Shown: positions 1-7,024, counted from the stretch's first letter. The stretch is 13,440 bases of DNA from Holosporales bacterium (GCA_003503995.1 DOCA01000079.1:1-13440); one strand, 5' to 3'. Program-made: numbers and translations. The notes: generated from the sequence alone by a model not told the origin.

Positions 1-1
1 G

Positions 2-79
2 CAATTTCCTTTGGAGTATATTCTTTCTCATGAAGGCACGTCACAAGTCCAAGCAGAGGAAGGCTGTACAGGAGAGTAA
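2..79 (+). CDS. Possible C-terminal end of an upstream gene (partial)
   Basis: This frame is open from the window edge and ends at a TAA at 77-79, giving 25 residues that read QFPLEYILSHEG and end EEGCTGE. I recognise no domain. The composition looks protein-like and no other frame offers a better reading, but 25 codons without a stop can easily arise by chance. If real, the gene runs in from the left and ends before a weak hairpin at 171-182. Sequence upstream of the window would settle it. Confidence 0.3.
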   Translation, partial: QFPLEYILSHEGTSQVQAEEGCTGE

Positions 80-82
80 AAA

Positions 83-163
83 ATGATAAAAGATAATAAA
101 ATTAATAAAGAAAAGGCTTTAAAGTACGGCATAGAAAAATCCATCAAAAGAATATATCGATAA
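83..163 (+). CDS. Tiny ORF, 26 aa, doubtful
   Basis: An ATG 3 nt after the TAA of the preceding partial frame opens a 26-codon lysine-rich frame (starts MIKDNKINKEK, ends KRIYR). The sequence GGAGAG at 71-76 lies 6 nt before the ATG and could serve as a ribosome binding site, which is the only positive evidence. The base composition is simply A-rich, there is no signal peptide or membrane segment, and I do not recognise it. It may be non-coding. Confidence 0.15.
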   Translation: MIKDNKINKEKALKYGIEKSIKRIYR

Positions 164-170
164 AACGCAT

Positions 171-190
171 AGCAGTTCTGCTCATTTTTC
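171..190 (+). terminator. Weak hairpin with T-run
   Basis: AGCAGTTCTGCT is a 4-5 bp perfect stem followed by CATTTTTC. It could end a transcript entering from the left edge, but the stem is short. Confidence 0.25.
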
Positions 191-241
191 TCGAGAAATA
201 AGCATTTTCAACAAACCATGAAAACCTCTAAAAAAGGATTT

Positions 242-1216
242 CTATACTTTTGCCTTTTCTGCCTTTTTCAACGCAATGCGTTGATAGAGAGTGCGGGCAA
301 AATTATCCAGTAAGCCCCCTAAGCGAATATAAAGTGGAACGTCTTTCACCCGATGCATTGGTCCTACAGACTCAAAGGTAAAGGCTTTCAAGTTCTTTTG
401 GAGAAACAGCGTTTCCGTCACAAGGCCTTGATATCTCACGAAGGGGTTCTCTGAAATAATCAAAACATGACCTGGCGTTGGCCTGTGATTACGAGCAAAC
501 GCTTCAACGGTATCCGCTGTTGTTGCACGGTGTGTTCCGTCTTTTTTAGGCGCATTAACATAAACGGGCTCATAAGAAAGAAGCACGGGTGTTAATTCTA
601 ATTGCTTCCACAAAAAAGGTGCCAAATCCACTTCGTTTTCGGGAAGGGCTTCAGGAGCAATCCACCCTTCACGAAGCGGATTAAAAGTCGACGAGGTTAA
701 AACAGTGGCATTTTCACTGGGCAAAAGAGGTCGATCACCACTTAAAAATACAATTTGTGTTGTAGGCTGAAGAGTAATTTTTCCTTCTGCTACAAGACGA
801 TTAAAAAACATAATACGCGCCCGCATACTTTCTACTGTACTCCCCATAATCAAAACGTAATCCGCTTTTTTAATCAAAGGATAAACATCTTTTAATTCTC
901 CAAGGTCTTCAAAAACTTTATAGATTATATCTTGTTCTTCTTGTGTTAAGCGCCCTTCAACAAGAGCTTTGTAATGAGAAATAGTCTCTGGTGCAAGACG
1001 TTCATATCCTCGAGGCCTGAGGAAATTTGCCTGGGCAAAAGCATTCATCTCCTCCAAAGAACTCTCAGCAGTTAACTTAGCTTTAAAAGCTTGAAATATT
1101 TTGGCGGCGTGATTTTCCCAGCGATCTTCTTGGGAGGGCTCTTGAAGAGAACAAGAAACCAAAAATAAAGTAAAAAAGAAAAAAAAGGGTGTTGTGAACA
1201 GTCTCTTTTTTAACAT
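242..1216 (-). CDS. Putative lipoprotein with a YdcF/DUF218-like fold
   Basis: A 324-residue protein. Residues 1-21 are a lipoprotein signal: KKR, then a run of five Phe, then the lipobox LVSC with Cys22 as the predicted lipidation site. The mature protein should therefore be anchored in the periplasm. Residues 118-147 (ADYVLIMGS, then an Arg-rich helix), 154-163 (QIVFLSGDRPL) and 229-271 (ATTADTVEAF, then PGHVLIISENPFVRYQG) follow the order of YdcF/SanA (DUF218) proteins: a strand-Gly segment, IxxSG, a T-x-N-like helix, and a strand before an R-containing segment. The match is by eye and remote; enzymatic activity is unproven. The ATG at 1216 is preceded by a good GGGAGG ribosome binding site about 10 nt away. 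It lies downstream of the M23 gene on the same strand, separated by a repeat element. Confidence 0.85.
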   Translation of the reverse strand: MLKKRLFTTPFFFFFTLFLVSCSLQEPSQEDRWENHAAKIFQAFKAKLTAESSLEEMNAFAQANFLRPRGYERLAPETISHYKALVEGRLTQEEQDIIYKVFEDLGELKDVYPLIKKADYVLIMGSTVESMRARIMFFNRLVAEGKITLQPTTQIVFLSGDRPLLPSENATVLTSSTFNPLREGWIAPEALPENEVDLAPFLWKQLELTPVLLSYEPVYVNAPKKDGTHRATTADTVEAFARNHRPTPGHVLIISENPFVRYQGLVTETLFLQKNLKAFTFESVGPMHRVKDVPLYIRLGGLLDNFARTLYQRIALKKAEKAKV

Positions 1217-1302
1217 GGCTAAAGGGCCTCCCTATTAATCTTTAGTCCATCCTACTGATAAATTATTGTCTCGTCTATAAAAGAGATTTTTGCAGCGATT
1301 CC

Positions 1303-1404
1303 TAGTCTTTCCAAAAAGGTTCCGCTCTCAGAAAGAGCGATCGACGATTATCCCTTATAGTTTAGGAGCGAATGACGACGTCTGGGATCTTTTTGGAAAG
1401 ACTA
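1303..1404 (+). repeat. Palindromic interspersed repeat, copy 1 (full length)
   Basis: The left end TAGTCTTTCCAAAAAG (1303-1318) is the reverse complement of the right end CTTTTTGGAAAGACTA (1389-1404). An inner hairpin GCTCT-CAGAA-AGAGC lies at 1324-1338. The core 1311-1396 aligns without gaps to 5013-5098, about 73 of 86 bases identical by hand count. It lies 14 bp beyond the stop of the M23 gene, between two minus-strand genes. Size, palindromy and intergenic position resemble Rickettsia palindromic elements or REP/ERIC-like repeats. The transcript would fold into a long hairpin, but no typical U-tract terminator is evident. Confidence 0.85.
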
Positions 1405-1417
1405 TATTTTTTCTAAG

Positions 1418-2788
1418 CTATCTTTTTAGGGGATTCGCTAGGCGAAGGATTTTTTTGGCTAAAATTTCTGGCGCTTCTGTCAAAGGATCACGCAAGTTTT
1501 GCAAACGCTTTTCGACGAGCTCTTTGTTGGCCATAAAGCGTTGTAACTCTGCGCCTTTTAGCTTAGCTGCAGGCATCATTTTAATATGCTTTGGATTAAT
1601 CTGTTTACCATTGGCCAACAATTCGTAATGTAAGTGATTCCCCGTAGCCCGTCCCGTACACCCAACATAGCCAATGACCTGCCCTTGACGAACGGAACTG
1701 CCGACCTTAAGCCCCTTAGCATAACGGCATAAATGGGCATAAGCTGTTGAATATTTTGAATTATGTCTCACGCGAATGTAGTTTCCATAAGTACTAAAAC
1801 GACCAATACGTACAATTTTTCCACTTCCTGCAGCCATCACAGGTGTCCCTCGAGGTGCGGCGAAATCTATCCCTTTATGCATTTTTGTAAAACCTAAAAC
1901 AGGGTGGCGGCGTTTTCCGAAAACACCAGAAATACGAGCACCATCAACAGGCGTACGAAGGAGGCCCTTTTTAACGGCCTCGCCTTTTTCATTGAAATAC
2001 TGAGCCACACTCCCCTTTGGTGTATGGCGGTAAATATGAATCTTTTTACCCTGAAGGGTTAAACACGCATAAATCAAATCCCCAGGTTCTTCTTCAAGGC
2101 TTTCGGCATTTTTATGAAAATCAAAGAGTAAGCAATAATCGTCTCCTGCTTGAAAAGAGCGTTGAAAATCAACGTCATAACTAAAGGCTTGAATCATATT
2201 ATGGATGATTTTTGGATGAGCCCCCTGCTTAATAGCATCCACATAAAGGGAACTTTCAATTTTGCCCTCCGCATGGCGGTACTCATGAATCAGCTCTTTT
2301 GTCTCTAAACGCGCCTGATAAAGCCCTGCCTCATCCTGTTCAACAACAACATCTTTTTCAAGAGAGAGCTTGATCACAAGGCGCGTTAAATCCTTTGTGG
2401 CGCTCTTTTCTGACGGAGGTCGGTAAGTAATAAAAAGCTTGTGATCCGTTCTTAAATCCCGAGGGCTAAAAATTGTTTTAAGAGCCTTGATTAAAGAAAG
2501 AGTTTGATCTTTAGAAATTTCGGCGCGGTATAAAACAGAGGTAAAATTATCGCCTCTCTTCACGTCAAGGGTTTCATCGATAAATTCAGGTGTTTCCACC
2601 GCACTTGCTTGTGATTCTTCTCCTTCACAAGGCTTACAGTCTTCATCCTGCTGAGTGGTTAATTGCCACTGTTCAATTTGTTGCGTCGTGTAATCCCAAA
2701 GAGCAATGGTACAGGCAATAATAATAAGGAAAGCCCCACCAAGAAGCCTTAGAGTCGATCGTTGCATTATGCTTTGCAAGGGGCTCAT
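1418..2788 (-). CDS. M23 family peptidoglycan endopeptidase (MepM/NlpD-like), membrane-anchored
   Basis: A 456-residue predicted zinc metallopeptidase cutting peptide cross-links of peptidoglycan in the periplasm. Residues 15-32 form a single N-terminal membrane segment. About 50-60 carries a CxxC (Cys51, Cys54). Residues 75-125 (VKRGDNFTSVLYRAEIS onward) resemble the LysM/OapA-like domain found before the catalytic domain in MepM/YebA proteins. The M23 domain spans about 285-400. The metal ligands are His304 and Asp308 (MHKGIDFAAPRGTPV) and His387 of HLHYEL. His352 (AYAHL) and His385 are the expected catalytic histidines, so all key residues are present and it is probably an active enzyme. 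The ATG at 2788 has only a weak GAAGA upstream; a start at Met8 is possible but has no better site. It diverges from the L,D-transpeptidase gene. Confidence 0.93.
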   Translation of the reverse strand: MSPLQSIMQRSTLRLLGGAFLIIIACTIALWDYTTQQIEQWQLTTQQDEDCKPCEGEESQASAVETPEFIDETLDVKRGDNFTSVLYRAEISKDQTLSLIKALKTIFSPRDLRTDHKLFITYRPPSEKSATKDLTRLVIKLSLEKDVVVEQDEAGLYQARLETKELIHEYRHAEGKIESSLYVDAIKQGAHPKIIHNMIQAFSYDVDFQRSFQAGDDYCLLFDFHKNAESLEEEPGDLIYACLTLQGKKIHIYRHTPKGSVAQYFNEKGEAVKKGLLRTPVDGARISGVFGKRRHPVLGFTKMHKGIDFAAPRGTPVMAAGSGKIVRIGRFSTYGNYIRVRHNSKYSTAYAHLCRYAKGLKVGSSVRQGQVIGYVGCTGRATGNHLHYELLANGKQINPKHIKMMPAAKLKGAELQRFMANKELVEKRLQNLRDPLTEAPEILAKKILRLANPLKR

Positions 2789-2807
2789 ATTTTCTTCACT
2801 AAATTCT

Positions 2808-2884
2808 AAAAAATAAAATGGATATCCCTATAGTCATACTGAGATTTTCTCCGTCAGTCCATAGGGTATCATATTTTATTTTTT
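2808..2884. repeat. Long imperfect inverted repeat in a divergent promoter region
   Basis: Arms of about 26 nt (2808-2833 and 2859-2884) share AAAATAAAAT/ATTTTATTTT at the outside and CCCTAT/ATAGGG inside, separated by a mispaired patch. The loop contains a further ACTGA/TCAGT stem. It has no sequence similarity to the palindromic repeat at 1303. Between divergent genes it could be a mobile-element remnant, an operator region or a transcript hairpin. Which one is unknown. Confidence 0.55.
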
Positions 2885-2893
2885 TTCAAAAAA

Positions 2894-2924
2894 AGCAAAA
2901 TCTTAACGAACTATTAAGATTGCT
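2894..2924. promoter_or_regulatory. Operator-like inverted repeat upstream of the L,D-transpeptidase gene
   Basis: The arms AATCTTAA and TTAAGATT are a perfect 8-bp inverted repeat with a 7-nt centre; the flanking AGC and GCT extend it with a 2-nt offset. It ends 48 bp before the ATG at 2972, in the expected promoter zone, so it may bind a dimeric regulator. No clear -10 element was identified. Confidence 0.35.
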
Positions 2925-2971
2925 CTGAAATCCTAGAGATAAGGTGTAATTTTAACAAGGACTTCCCCAAA

Positions 2972-4570
2972 ATGAGTAAGCGTTTTATTTCTTTCTTTTT
3001 ATCTGCTTTTCTGATGTCGTTTTCAGCGACCTATGCCGTGGATCTCTCCACTTTCTTAAAAGCAAAATTAGATAACAATCAAGCTCTCAATGCAGCAAAC
3101 GATCAAGTTAAAAATGCGGCTAATTTTTATAAAGCACGTCATTATCAACAAATTTGGGTTAAGGGAGATGGTTTTACATCTGCTGCAGAAACAGTTCTTG
3201 ATGTTTTAAAAAAGGCTGCTGTTGAAGGCCTTGAGCCCAGCGATTATGCCCGAGCCCTTGAGCTCGTTGAAGAAGCAAAAAGCAACTCAGGGAAACTTTT
3301 AGAAGCTGAAATTGCCCTCACGGCCCTCGCTCTTGAATATGTTGACGACCTATTGGGAGAGCGTTTAAACCCCCGAAAAATCGGAAAAGCCCTTTACCTA
3401 AAGGCAAAAAATATCGATGCCGTCCAAATTATGACCGAGGCCATGGCAAAAGATCCTTCTGGAGAATGGCTAACTCACTTAACCATTAGTCACCCTGAAT
3501 ATCAGCTTCTAAAAAGTAAGTTGGCCGAGTACAGAGCCCAAAGCGAACAAAGCCATTACCCGAACCTCTCAAAGGGCAAGAAAATAGAACTCAAAAGCAC
3601 AGGTGGTCGCGTTGAAACCCTTCAGTGGCAATTAAGTTCCCTTGGTTATCTTACAGAAAAGCACAGCCAAGGTACCGTTGATATTGCAACAGAGCAGGCC
3701 ATTAAATCCTTCCAAGAAGAAAACCACCTTAAGGTTGATGGTATTGTGGGAACAATTACCGTTGCTGCTTTAAATAGTTATAATCTTGACGACCGCATTC
3801 GCCAAATTATTGTTTCTATGGAACGTTGGCGCTGGTTACCAGAGGACTTAGGAAAACGCTACGTATTAGTGAATATTGCTGGGTTTGAATTAGCTGCCAT
3901 TGAAAATGGTGTTGAAAAGCTCCGTATGCCTGTCATTATTGGACGTACCTACCGTAAAACCCCCGTGTTTTCTTCAAAAATTGATTCTGTTCGCTTTAAC
4001 CCTTCTTGGCATGTGCCCCGCAGTATTGCCGTCAAAGATAAGCTCAAAAAAATTCGGAAAGATCCTGCTTACTTAACCCGTGGAGGCTATATTTTGTATA
4101 ATTCCCATGGTGATAGAATGAACCCTCATAACGTTAATTGGGGCTCTGTTTCAGCCTCCAATTTTAATTTCCGTATTCGCCAAAACCCAGGCTCTAATAA
4201 TGCCCTTGGCAAAATCAGGTTTGCCATTAAAAGTCCCTTTAATGTTTATCTCCACTCCACTCCTGATAAACATTTGTTTGAAAAAGAAAAGCGTAATTTT
4301 AGCTCTGGTTGCATTCGGGTTGGCGATCCAAAATCCCTTGCTGTTTTTGTCTTTAATGATGAAGGCTCATGGCCCTATGATCGAATTGCCAAAAATATGG
4401 AGGGCACACAAACGCAAAACGTTCCCATCAAAAATCCCGTCAATGTCTATATTTCTTATTTCACTGTTTGGAAAGGAAGCGATAGCAAATTGCGTTTTAG
4501 CCAAGATCTTTATGGCCAAGACAAGGCAATTTGGGACGCTTTACAAAGCAGGAAAAAGAATCGTATCTAA
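2972..4570 (+). CDS. L,D-transpeptidase (LdtD/YcbB-like) with peptidoglycan-binding domain
   Basis: A 532-residue secreted enzyme predicted to form 3-3 peptidoglycan cross-links or attach proteins to the wall. Residues 1-22 are a signal peptide, with cleavage likely after SATYA. Residues 50-200 match the helical scaffold of YcbB-type enzymes (FYKARHYQQIWV; LEYVDDLLGERLNPRK). A PG_binding_1 domain spans about 205-268 (LQWQLSSLGYL ... AIKSFQEENHLKVDGIVG). The YkuD catalytic domain spans about 295-465, with His428 (VYLHST) and the motif SSGCIRV with nucleophile Cys447. Length and architecture match the E. coli LdtD type. The ATG has AAGGA about 10 nt upstream. msrB follows after 20 bp, probably in the same transcript. 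Confidence 0.95.
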   Translation: MSKRFISFFLSAFLMSFSATYAVDLSTFLKAKLDNNQALNAANDQVKNAANFYKARHYQQIWVKGDGFTSAAETVLDVLKKAAVEGLEPSDYARALELVEEAKSNSGKLLEAEIALTALALEYVDDLLGERLNPRKIGKALYLKAKNIDAVQIMTEAMAKDPSGEWLTHLTISHPEYQLLKSKLAEYRAQSEQSHYPNLSKGKKIELKSTGGRVETLQWQLSSLGYLTEKHSQGTVDIATEQAIKSFQEENHLKVDGIVGTITVAALNSYNLDDRIRQIIVSMERWRWLPEDLGKRYVLVNIAGFELAAIENGVEKLRMPVIIGRTYRKTPVFSSKIDSVRFNPSWHVPRSIAVKDKLKKIRKDPAYLTRGGYILYNSHGDRMNPHNVNWGSVSASNFNFRIRQNPGSNNALGKIRFAIKSPFNVYLHSTPDKHLFEKEKRNFSSGCIRVGDPKSLAVFVFNDEGSWPYDRIAKNMEGTQTQNVPIKNPVNVYISYFTVWKGSDSKLRFSQDLYGQDKAIWDALQSRKKNRI

Positions 4571-4590
4571 GGATGTGAAAGGCGTAGCGT

Positions 4591-4998
4591 ATGGTAAATA
4601 GAAAAAAAATTATTAAAACCAATGAACAATGGCAGATAGAACTCACCCCTGATGTTTACTATATCTGCCGTTTAAAGGGAACAGAATCTCCTCATTCCGG
4701 TAAGTACTGCCAGCATTTTGAAAACGGTCAATATCAATGTGCCTGTTGCCATTCACCTCTTTTTTCTTCTAAAGCTAAGTATGAAACAGAATGCGGTTGG
4801 CCTAGTTTTTACGAACCCATTACGGATATTTCTGTTGATTATCGACGGGACACATCCCTTGAAATTGCACGTGTTGAAGCCATTTGCAGCACATGTCATG
4901 CCCACTTAGGGCATGTGTTCAATGATGGTCCTAAACCAACAGGAAATCGCTATTGTATCAATTCTCTCTCTTTAAAATTCAAAGCAGAAGAGAAGTAG
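4591..4998 (+). CDS. msrB: Peptide-methionine (R)-S-oxide reductase MsrB
   Basis: A 135-residue enzyme reducing methionine R-sulfoxide in proteins. The two zinc-binding CxxC pairs are Cys50/Cys53 and Cys99/Cys102. The catalytic cysteine is Cys122 in RYCINSLSL, and Cys68 in ECGWPSF is placed as the resolving cysteine. Length matches the single-domain family. There is no signal peptide, so it should act in the cytoplasm. The ATG at 4591 follows AAAGG by about 9 nt and lies 20 bp after the L,D-transpeptidase stop, suggesting one transcript. The functional link between the two genes is unclear. A palindromic repeat and then a strong hairpin terminator follow. Confidence 0.96.
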   Translation: MVNRKKIIKTNEQWQIELTPDVYYICRLKGTESPHSGKYCQHFENGQYQCACCHSPLFSSKAKYETECGWPSFYEPITDISVDYRRDTSLEIARVEAICSTCHAHLGHVFNDGPKPTGNRYCINSLSLKFKAEEK

Positions 4999-5012
4999 AT
5001 ATAAAAAGCGCT

Positions 5013-5098
5013 GCAAAAAGGTTCCGCTCTCAGAAAGACTGATTAACGACTATACCTTATAGTTTAGGAAGCAATGACAACGTCTGAAATCTTTTTGG
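5013..5098 (+). repeat. Palindromic interspersed repeat, copy 2
   Basis: This copy aligns ungapped with 1311-1396, same orientation, about 85 % identical by hand count. The ends AAAAAGGTT (5015-5023) and AATCTTTTT (5088-5096) are near-complementary. It lacks the outer TAGTCTTTCC arm of copy 1. It starts 14 bp after the msrB stop and ends 7 bp before the terminator hairpin, so it would lie in the 3' untranslated part of the L,D-transpeptidase/msrB transcript. Confidence 0.85.
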
Positions 5099-5133
5099 AA
5101 AAAAAAATAGAGCAAAAATTTCTGCTCTATTTT
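5099..5133. terminator. Bidirectional Rho-independent terminator
   Basis: A perfect 9-bp stem AATAGAGCA/TGCTCTATT (5106-5114 and 5123-5131) has an 8-nt loop. TTT follows on the plus strand, and a nine-A run on the left reads as a T-run on the minus strand. It sits between convergent genes: msrB from the left and the secreted protein gene (5180-5614) from the right. Confidence 0.8.
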
Positions 5134-5179
5134 CTATAATAAAAAGCTCAAAAGCTAACCTAACTTAACGCTGAAAGCC

Positions 5180-5614
5180 TTATTTTATGACAACACACTT
5201 TGTACCTAAGAGGTGTTTTTGAAACTCTATTATCTTTGTTTTACCATCTAAAGCTATACCAGTACATGTTCCTGGCTTCCTAAATCCTATTGTCCCACTA
5301 ATTCTGACTGTATCTACAGGTTTGTCATACAAGTCTGCCGTGCCTGTTTTTAGCAGCATGACTTTTGGCTTTATTTCAATGGTACCGTCTTTAGTGGGAG
5401 CAATTTTCTTTTTATGGTCATTCATGAGACCCACACCGTAGCCAGCTCCTATAGTTGCCATAATAGCATCTAATTTCATGTCATTGGGCATTACCTTAAC
5501 CGTAAGCGCTTTCTTATTATGGTTTTTAATAATGAACGTGGTTTTTACACCAGCTTCTGCATGACTCAAAACAAATAATGCAACAAAAAAAGAACTTAAA
5601 ACACTAATATACAT
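5180..5614 (-). CDS. Secreted protein of unknown function
   Basis: A 144-residue protein that I do not recognise. Residues 1-21 are a clear signal peptide (FFVALFVLSHAEA, cleavage before Gly22), so the mature part of about 123 residues should be periplasmic or exported. Beta-strand-like segments dominate (TTFIIKNHNKKALTVKV; DTVRISGTIGF). A hydrophobic glycine-rich stretch lies at 51-63 (IMATIGAGYGVGL), and two cysteines (117 and 140) could form a disulfide. The ATG at 5614 has AAAGG 8 nt upstream, a strong start signal. It is a single-gene unit with its own likely promoter and a shared terminator downstream. Confidence 0.8.
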   Translation of the reverse strand: MYISVLSSFFVALFVLSHAEAGVKTTFIIKNHNKKALTVKVMPNDMKLDAIMATIGAGYGVGLMNDHKKKIAPTKDGTIEIKPKVMLLKTGTADLYDKPVDTVRISGTIGFRKPGTCTGIALDGKTKIIEFQKHLLGTKCVVIK

Positions 5615-5640
5615 ATTAATTACCTTTCGTTAATGAATCA

Positions 5641-5649
5641 AATATAGCA
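5641..5649 (-). promoter_or_regulatory. Candidate extended -10 promoter for the secreted protein gene
   Basis: On the minus strand this reads TGC followed by TATATT, an extended -10 element. A start near 5634 would give a leader of about 20 nt containing the AAAGG site. No good -35 element is visible at 17 bp. Confidence 0.4.
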
Positions 5650-5809
5650 CCTATTTATTATCAAATAATTAAATCAAAAACTCCTTTTTTCAAAATTCTC
5701 AAAAAGATAATAAATCTTTTGGCCCAATCCCAGAATAATGAACAGTAATTAAGGCTTATTCAAAATAGCTAATAAATAGTATAGAATGCTTAAGAGTCAA
5801 TAAATAACT

Positions 5810-6595
5810 TTACTCTAGATGTTTATCCAAGAAGGCCATTAACGTTGTTGCAAAGGCAACAGGCGTTTCTTGCATAGGGTAATGACCTGTGTTTTCGATT
5901 TCAAAAAGCTCACAACTAGGGAACCATTTTGCAAAAGTTTCTTCCATCACAGGGCGGCGATATCCTTCTGCATCATGGGTACCAAAGATAACGGCCATGG
6001 GGATTTCAAGTCCTTTGACTTCTTCTAAAATATCAGAGTTTAAGAAAAGATGCATATAGCCAACGCGGGCCTCCGCAGTGGACGTTTCACGCCAGTTTTT
6101 TACCTTAAAATCCGTCCATGTTTTCCCATAGCGATTATCAGTCATCATATGAGCTGCTTGAGTGGCCAATTCATCATCATTTGTTGCAGCGGCAGTCATA
6201 AACCCTAGAATTTCCGGGGTAACACCTGGTGTCCCCGTTGCCCCAACAGGCGTTACAGCTATAAAGCTTTTAATACGTTGCGTTGCCAATGCACAAATAA
6301 ATTGCCCCATAAGAGCTGACATAGAATGGCCCACAAGATGAAATTGAGCCCACCCTAAATGATCCACAGTATCAATAATGTCTTGGGCAACTTCAGCCAA
6401 AGTATAATGACCAGCATGCTCCTTAGACAAGCCATAGCCTCGAAGATCTATGAAAGCGTACTTATAGGTGTCTTGATCAAAATAAGGAAAAGAAGGGTCA
6501 TAACTTGAATGATCGGAAAACCAGTCATGGAGAACGATAACTTTCTCGGCCTTTGGATTGCGGAGTGCGCCTTTTTTCTCGTAACCTAGAATCAT
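5810..6595 (-). CDS. Alpha/beta hydrolase
   Basis: A 261-residue predicted cytoplasmic hydrolase, substrate unknown. The fold landmarks are in order: the oxyanion-side HDW motif (23-25), AFIDLRGYGLS (47-57), the nucleophile elbow GHSMS with Ser91, a helical cap region about 125-190, the acid Asp208 in VIFGTHD, and His238 in NTGHYP. The fifth elbow residue is Ser rather than Gly, a tolerated variation. The family includes esterases, haloperoxidase-like enzymes and C-C bond hydrolases, and the sequence alone does not choose between them. AGGG lies about 10 nt before the ATG at 6595. It lies 40 bp downstream of the SRP RNA gene on the same strand, separated by a terminator. Confidence 0.92.
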   Translation of the reverse strand: MILGYEKKGALRNPKAEKVIVLHDWFSDHSSYDPSFPYFDQDTYKYAFIDLRGYGLSKEHAGHYTLAEVAQDIIDTVDHLGWAQFHLVGHSMSALMGQFICALATQRIKSFIAVTPVGATGTPGVTPEILGFMTAAATNDDELATQAAHMMTDNRYGKTWTDFKVKNWRETSTAEARVGYMHLFLNSDILEEVKGLEIPMAVIFGTHDAEGYRRPVMEETFAKWFPSCELFEIENTGHYPMQETPVAFATTLMAFLDKHLE

Positions 6596-6628
6596 TTGTC
6601 TGTACCCTGTCTTTTAAAAACCCACTGG

Positions 6629-6647
6629 AAAAAGGTGAGAGATCACC
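6629..6647 (-). terminator. SRP RNA terminator
   Basis: The minus strand reads GGTGA-TCTC-TCACC followed by five T. The hairpin reuses the 3' strand of the SRP RNA closing helix, so terminator and mature fold are alternative pairings of the same bases. Confidence 0.7.
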
Positions 6648-6729
6648 ACGACCCAAATAAAAATCGCTGCGGCTGCTTCCTTCCGGACCTGACCGGGTTC
6701 ACGAGCTATCTGCCCACGGGACCTCTCAC
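6636..6729 (-). ncRNA. ffs: 4.5S-type SRP RNA
   Basis: This is the RNA of the signal recognition particle, which binds Ffh and targets nascent membrane proteins. On the minus strand the domain IV signature GGTCAGGTCCGGAAGGAAGC is present, with the GGAA tetraloop and both internal-loop strands. The ends GTGAGAG and CTCTCAC pair to close a single long hairpin of about 94 nt, the short bacterial form lacking the Alu domain. It has its own promoter and terminator and precedes the hydrolase gene. Confidence 0.96.
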
Positions 6730-6734
6730 TTGAG

Positions 6735-6763
6735 AAAATAGTCCGAAGGCGTCCCAAAGGCAA
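6735..6763 (-). promoter_or_regulatory. Sigma-70-type promoter of the SRP RNA gene
   Basis: On the minus strand TTGCCT (6758-6763) and TATTTT (6735-6740) are separated by exactly 17 bp. The -10 box ends 5 bp before the mature 5' end at 6729. Confidence 0.65.
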
Positions 6764-6903
6764 GAAAAATTTTTACGTAGCCCATTGACCTAGAGGTCTT
6801 TTTTCGGCACTTTATGATAGAGTCTTTCCTCTTTAATAGTGGAGAAAGAAGAATTAACATCCCTCTTCTTCCTTCAATAGATACCCTAGGAGGATCGGTT
6901 TAT
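6764..6903 (+). other. Leader region of the 6S/tRNA unit, with overlapping hairpins
   Basis: No gene seen. Two mutually exclusive small hairpins occur: CTTTCCTC (6824-6831) with GGAGAAAG (6841-6848), and AAGAAGA (6846-6852) with TCTTCTT (6864-6870). A TATGAT at 6813-6818 could be a -10 box, but the only TTGAC-like element (6785-6790) is 22 bp away, too far. TTTATA at 6899-6904 is another possible -10. The promoter is unresolved. Confidence 0.3.
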
Positions 6904-7024
6904 ACCTATTTGTATTTTGAAGTGTGAGCTTTGAAACAAGGGCTGAGTTCCCGGAGCCTACCTTAGTAGGTGAGGACAACGATGCCCCGTAGTTTCGCGG
7001 CTCACAGTTTAAAAGGAAATAGGT
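6904..7024 (+). ncRNA. ssrS: 6S RNA-like (SsrS), compact form
   Basis: 6S RNA mimics an open promoter and sequesters sigma-70 RNA polymerase. The ends ACCTATTT and AAATAGGT pair as a closing stem, continued by TTTT/AAAA and TGTGAGC/GCTCACA. A bubble and inner pairings follow (GAAAC/GTTTC, GGGC/GCCC), then an apical hairpin CCTAC-CTTA-GTAGG. CAAGGGCTGAGTTCCCGGAGCC resembles the E. coli segment around CAGTCCCCTGAGCC. At about 121 nt it is shorter than usual (about 150-200), so the exact ends are uncertain. It ends 4 nt before tRNA-Ile2, so RNase P cutting of the tRNA could create its 3' end. An unrelated structured RNA remains possible. Confidence 0.65.

Noticed and set aside
1290..1628. Open frame of 112 codons on the plus strand
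   Set aside because: It runs through palindromic repeat copy 1 and then antisense through the M23 gene. There is no ribosome site, and the M23 reading has full domain support.
4200..4601. Second frame at the end of the L,D-transpeptidase gene
   Set aside because: It overlaps the catalytic domain coding region and has no ribosome site or homology.
6787..6804. GACCTAGAGGTC followed by six T, terminator-like on the plus strand
   Set aside because: No plus-strand gene ends upstream of it; the neighbouring gene on that side is the minus-strand SRP RNA.
6821..6829. AGTCTTTCC, same as the palindromic repeat end
   Set aside because: Only nine bases are shared and the next bases differ; no second arm is present.
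6930..7000. Possible TPP or other riboswitch (GGGCTGAG segment)
   Set aside because: The TPP core elements CTGAGA and the ACCTGA segment are missing, and a tRNA rather than a biosynthetic gene follows. 6S fits better.
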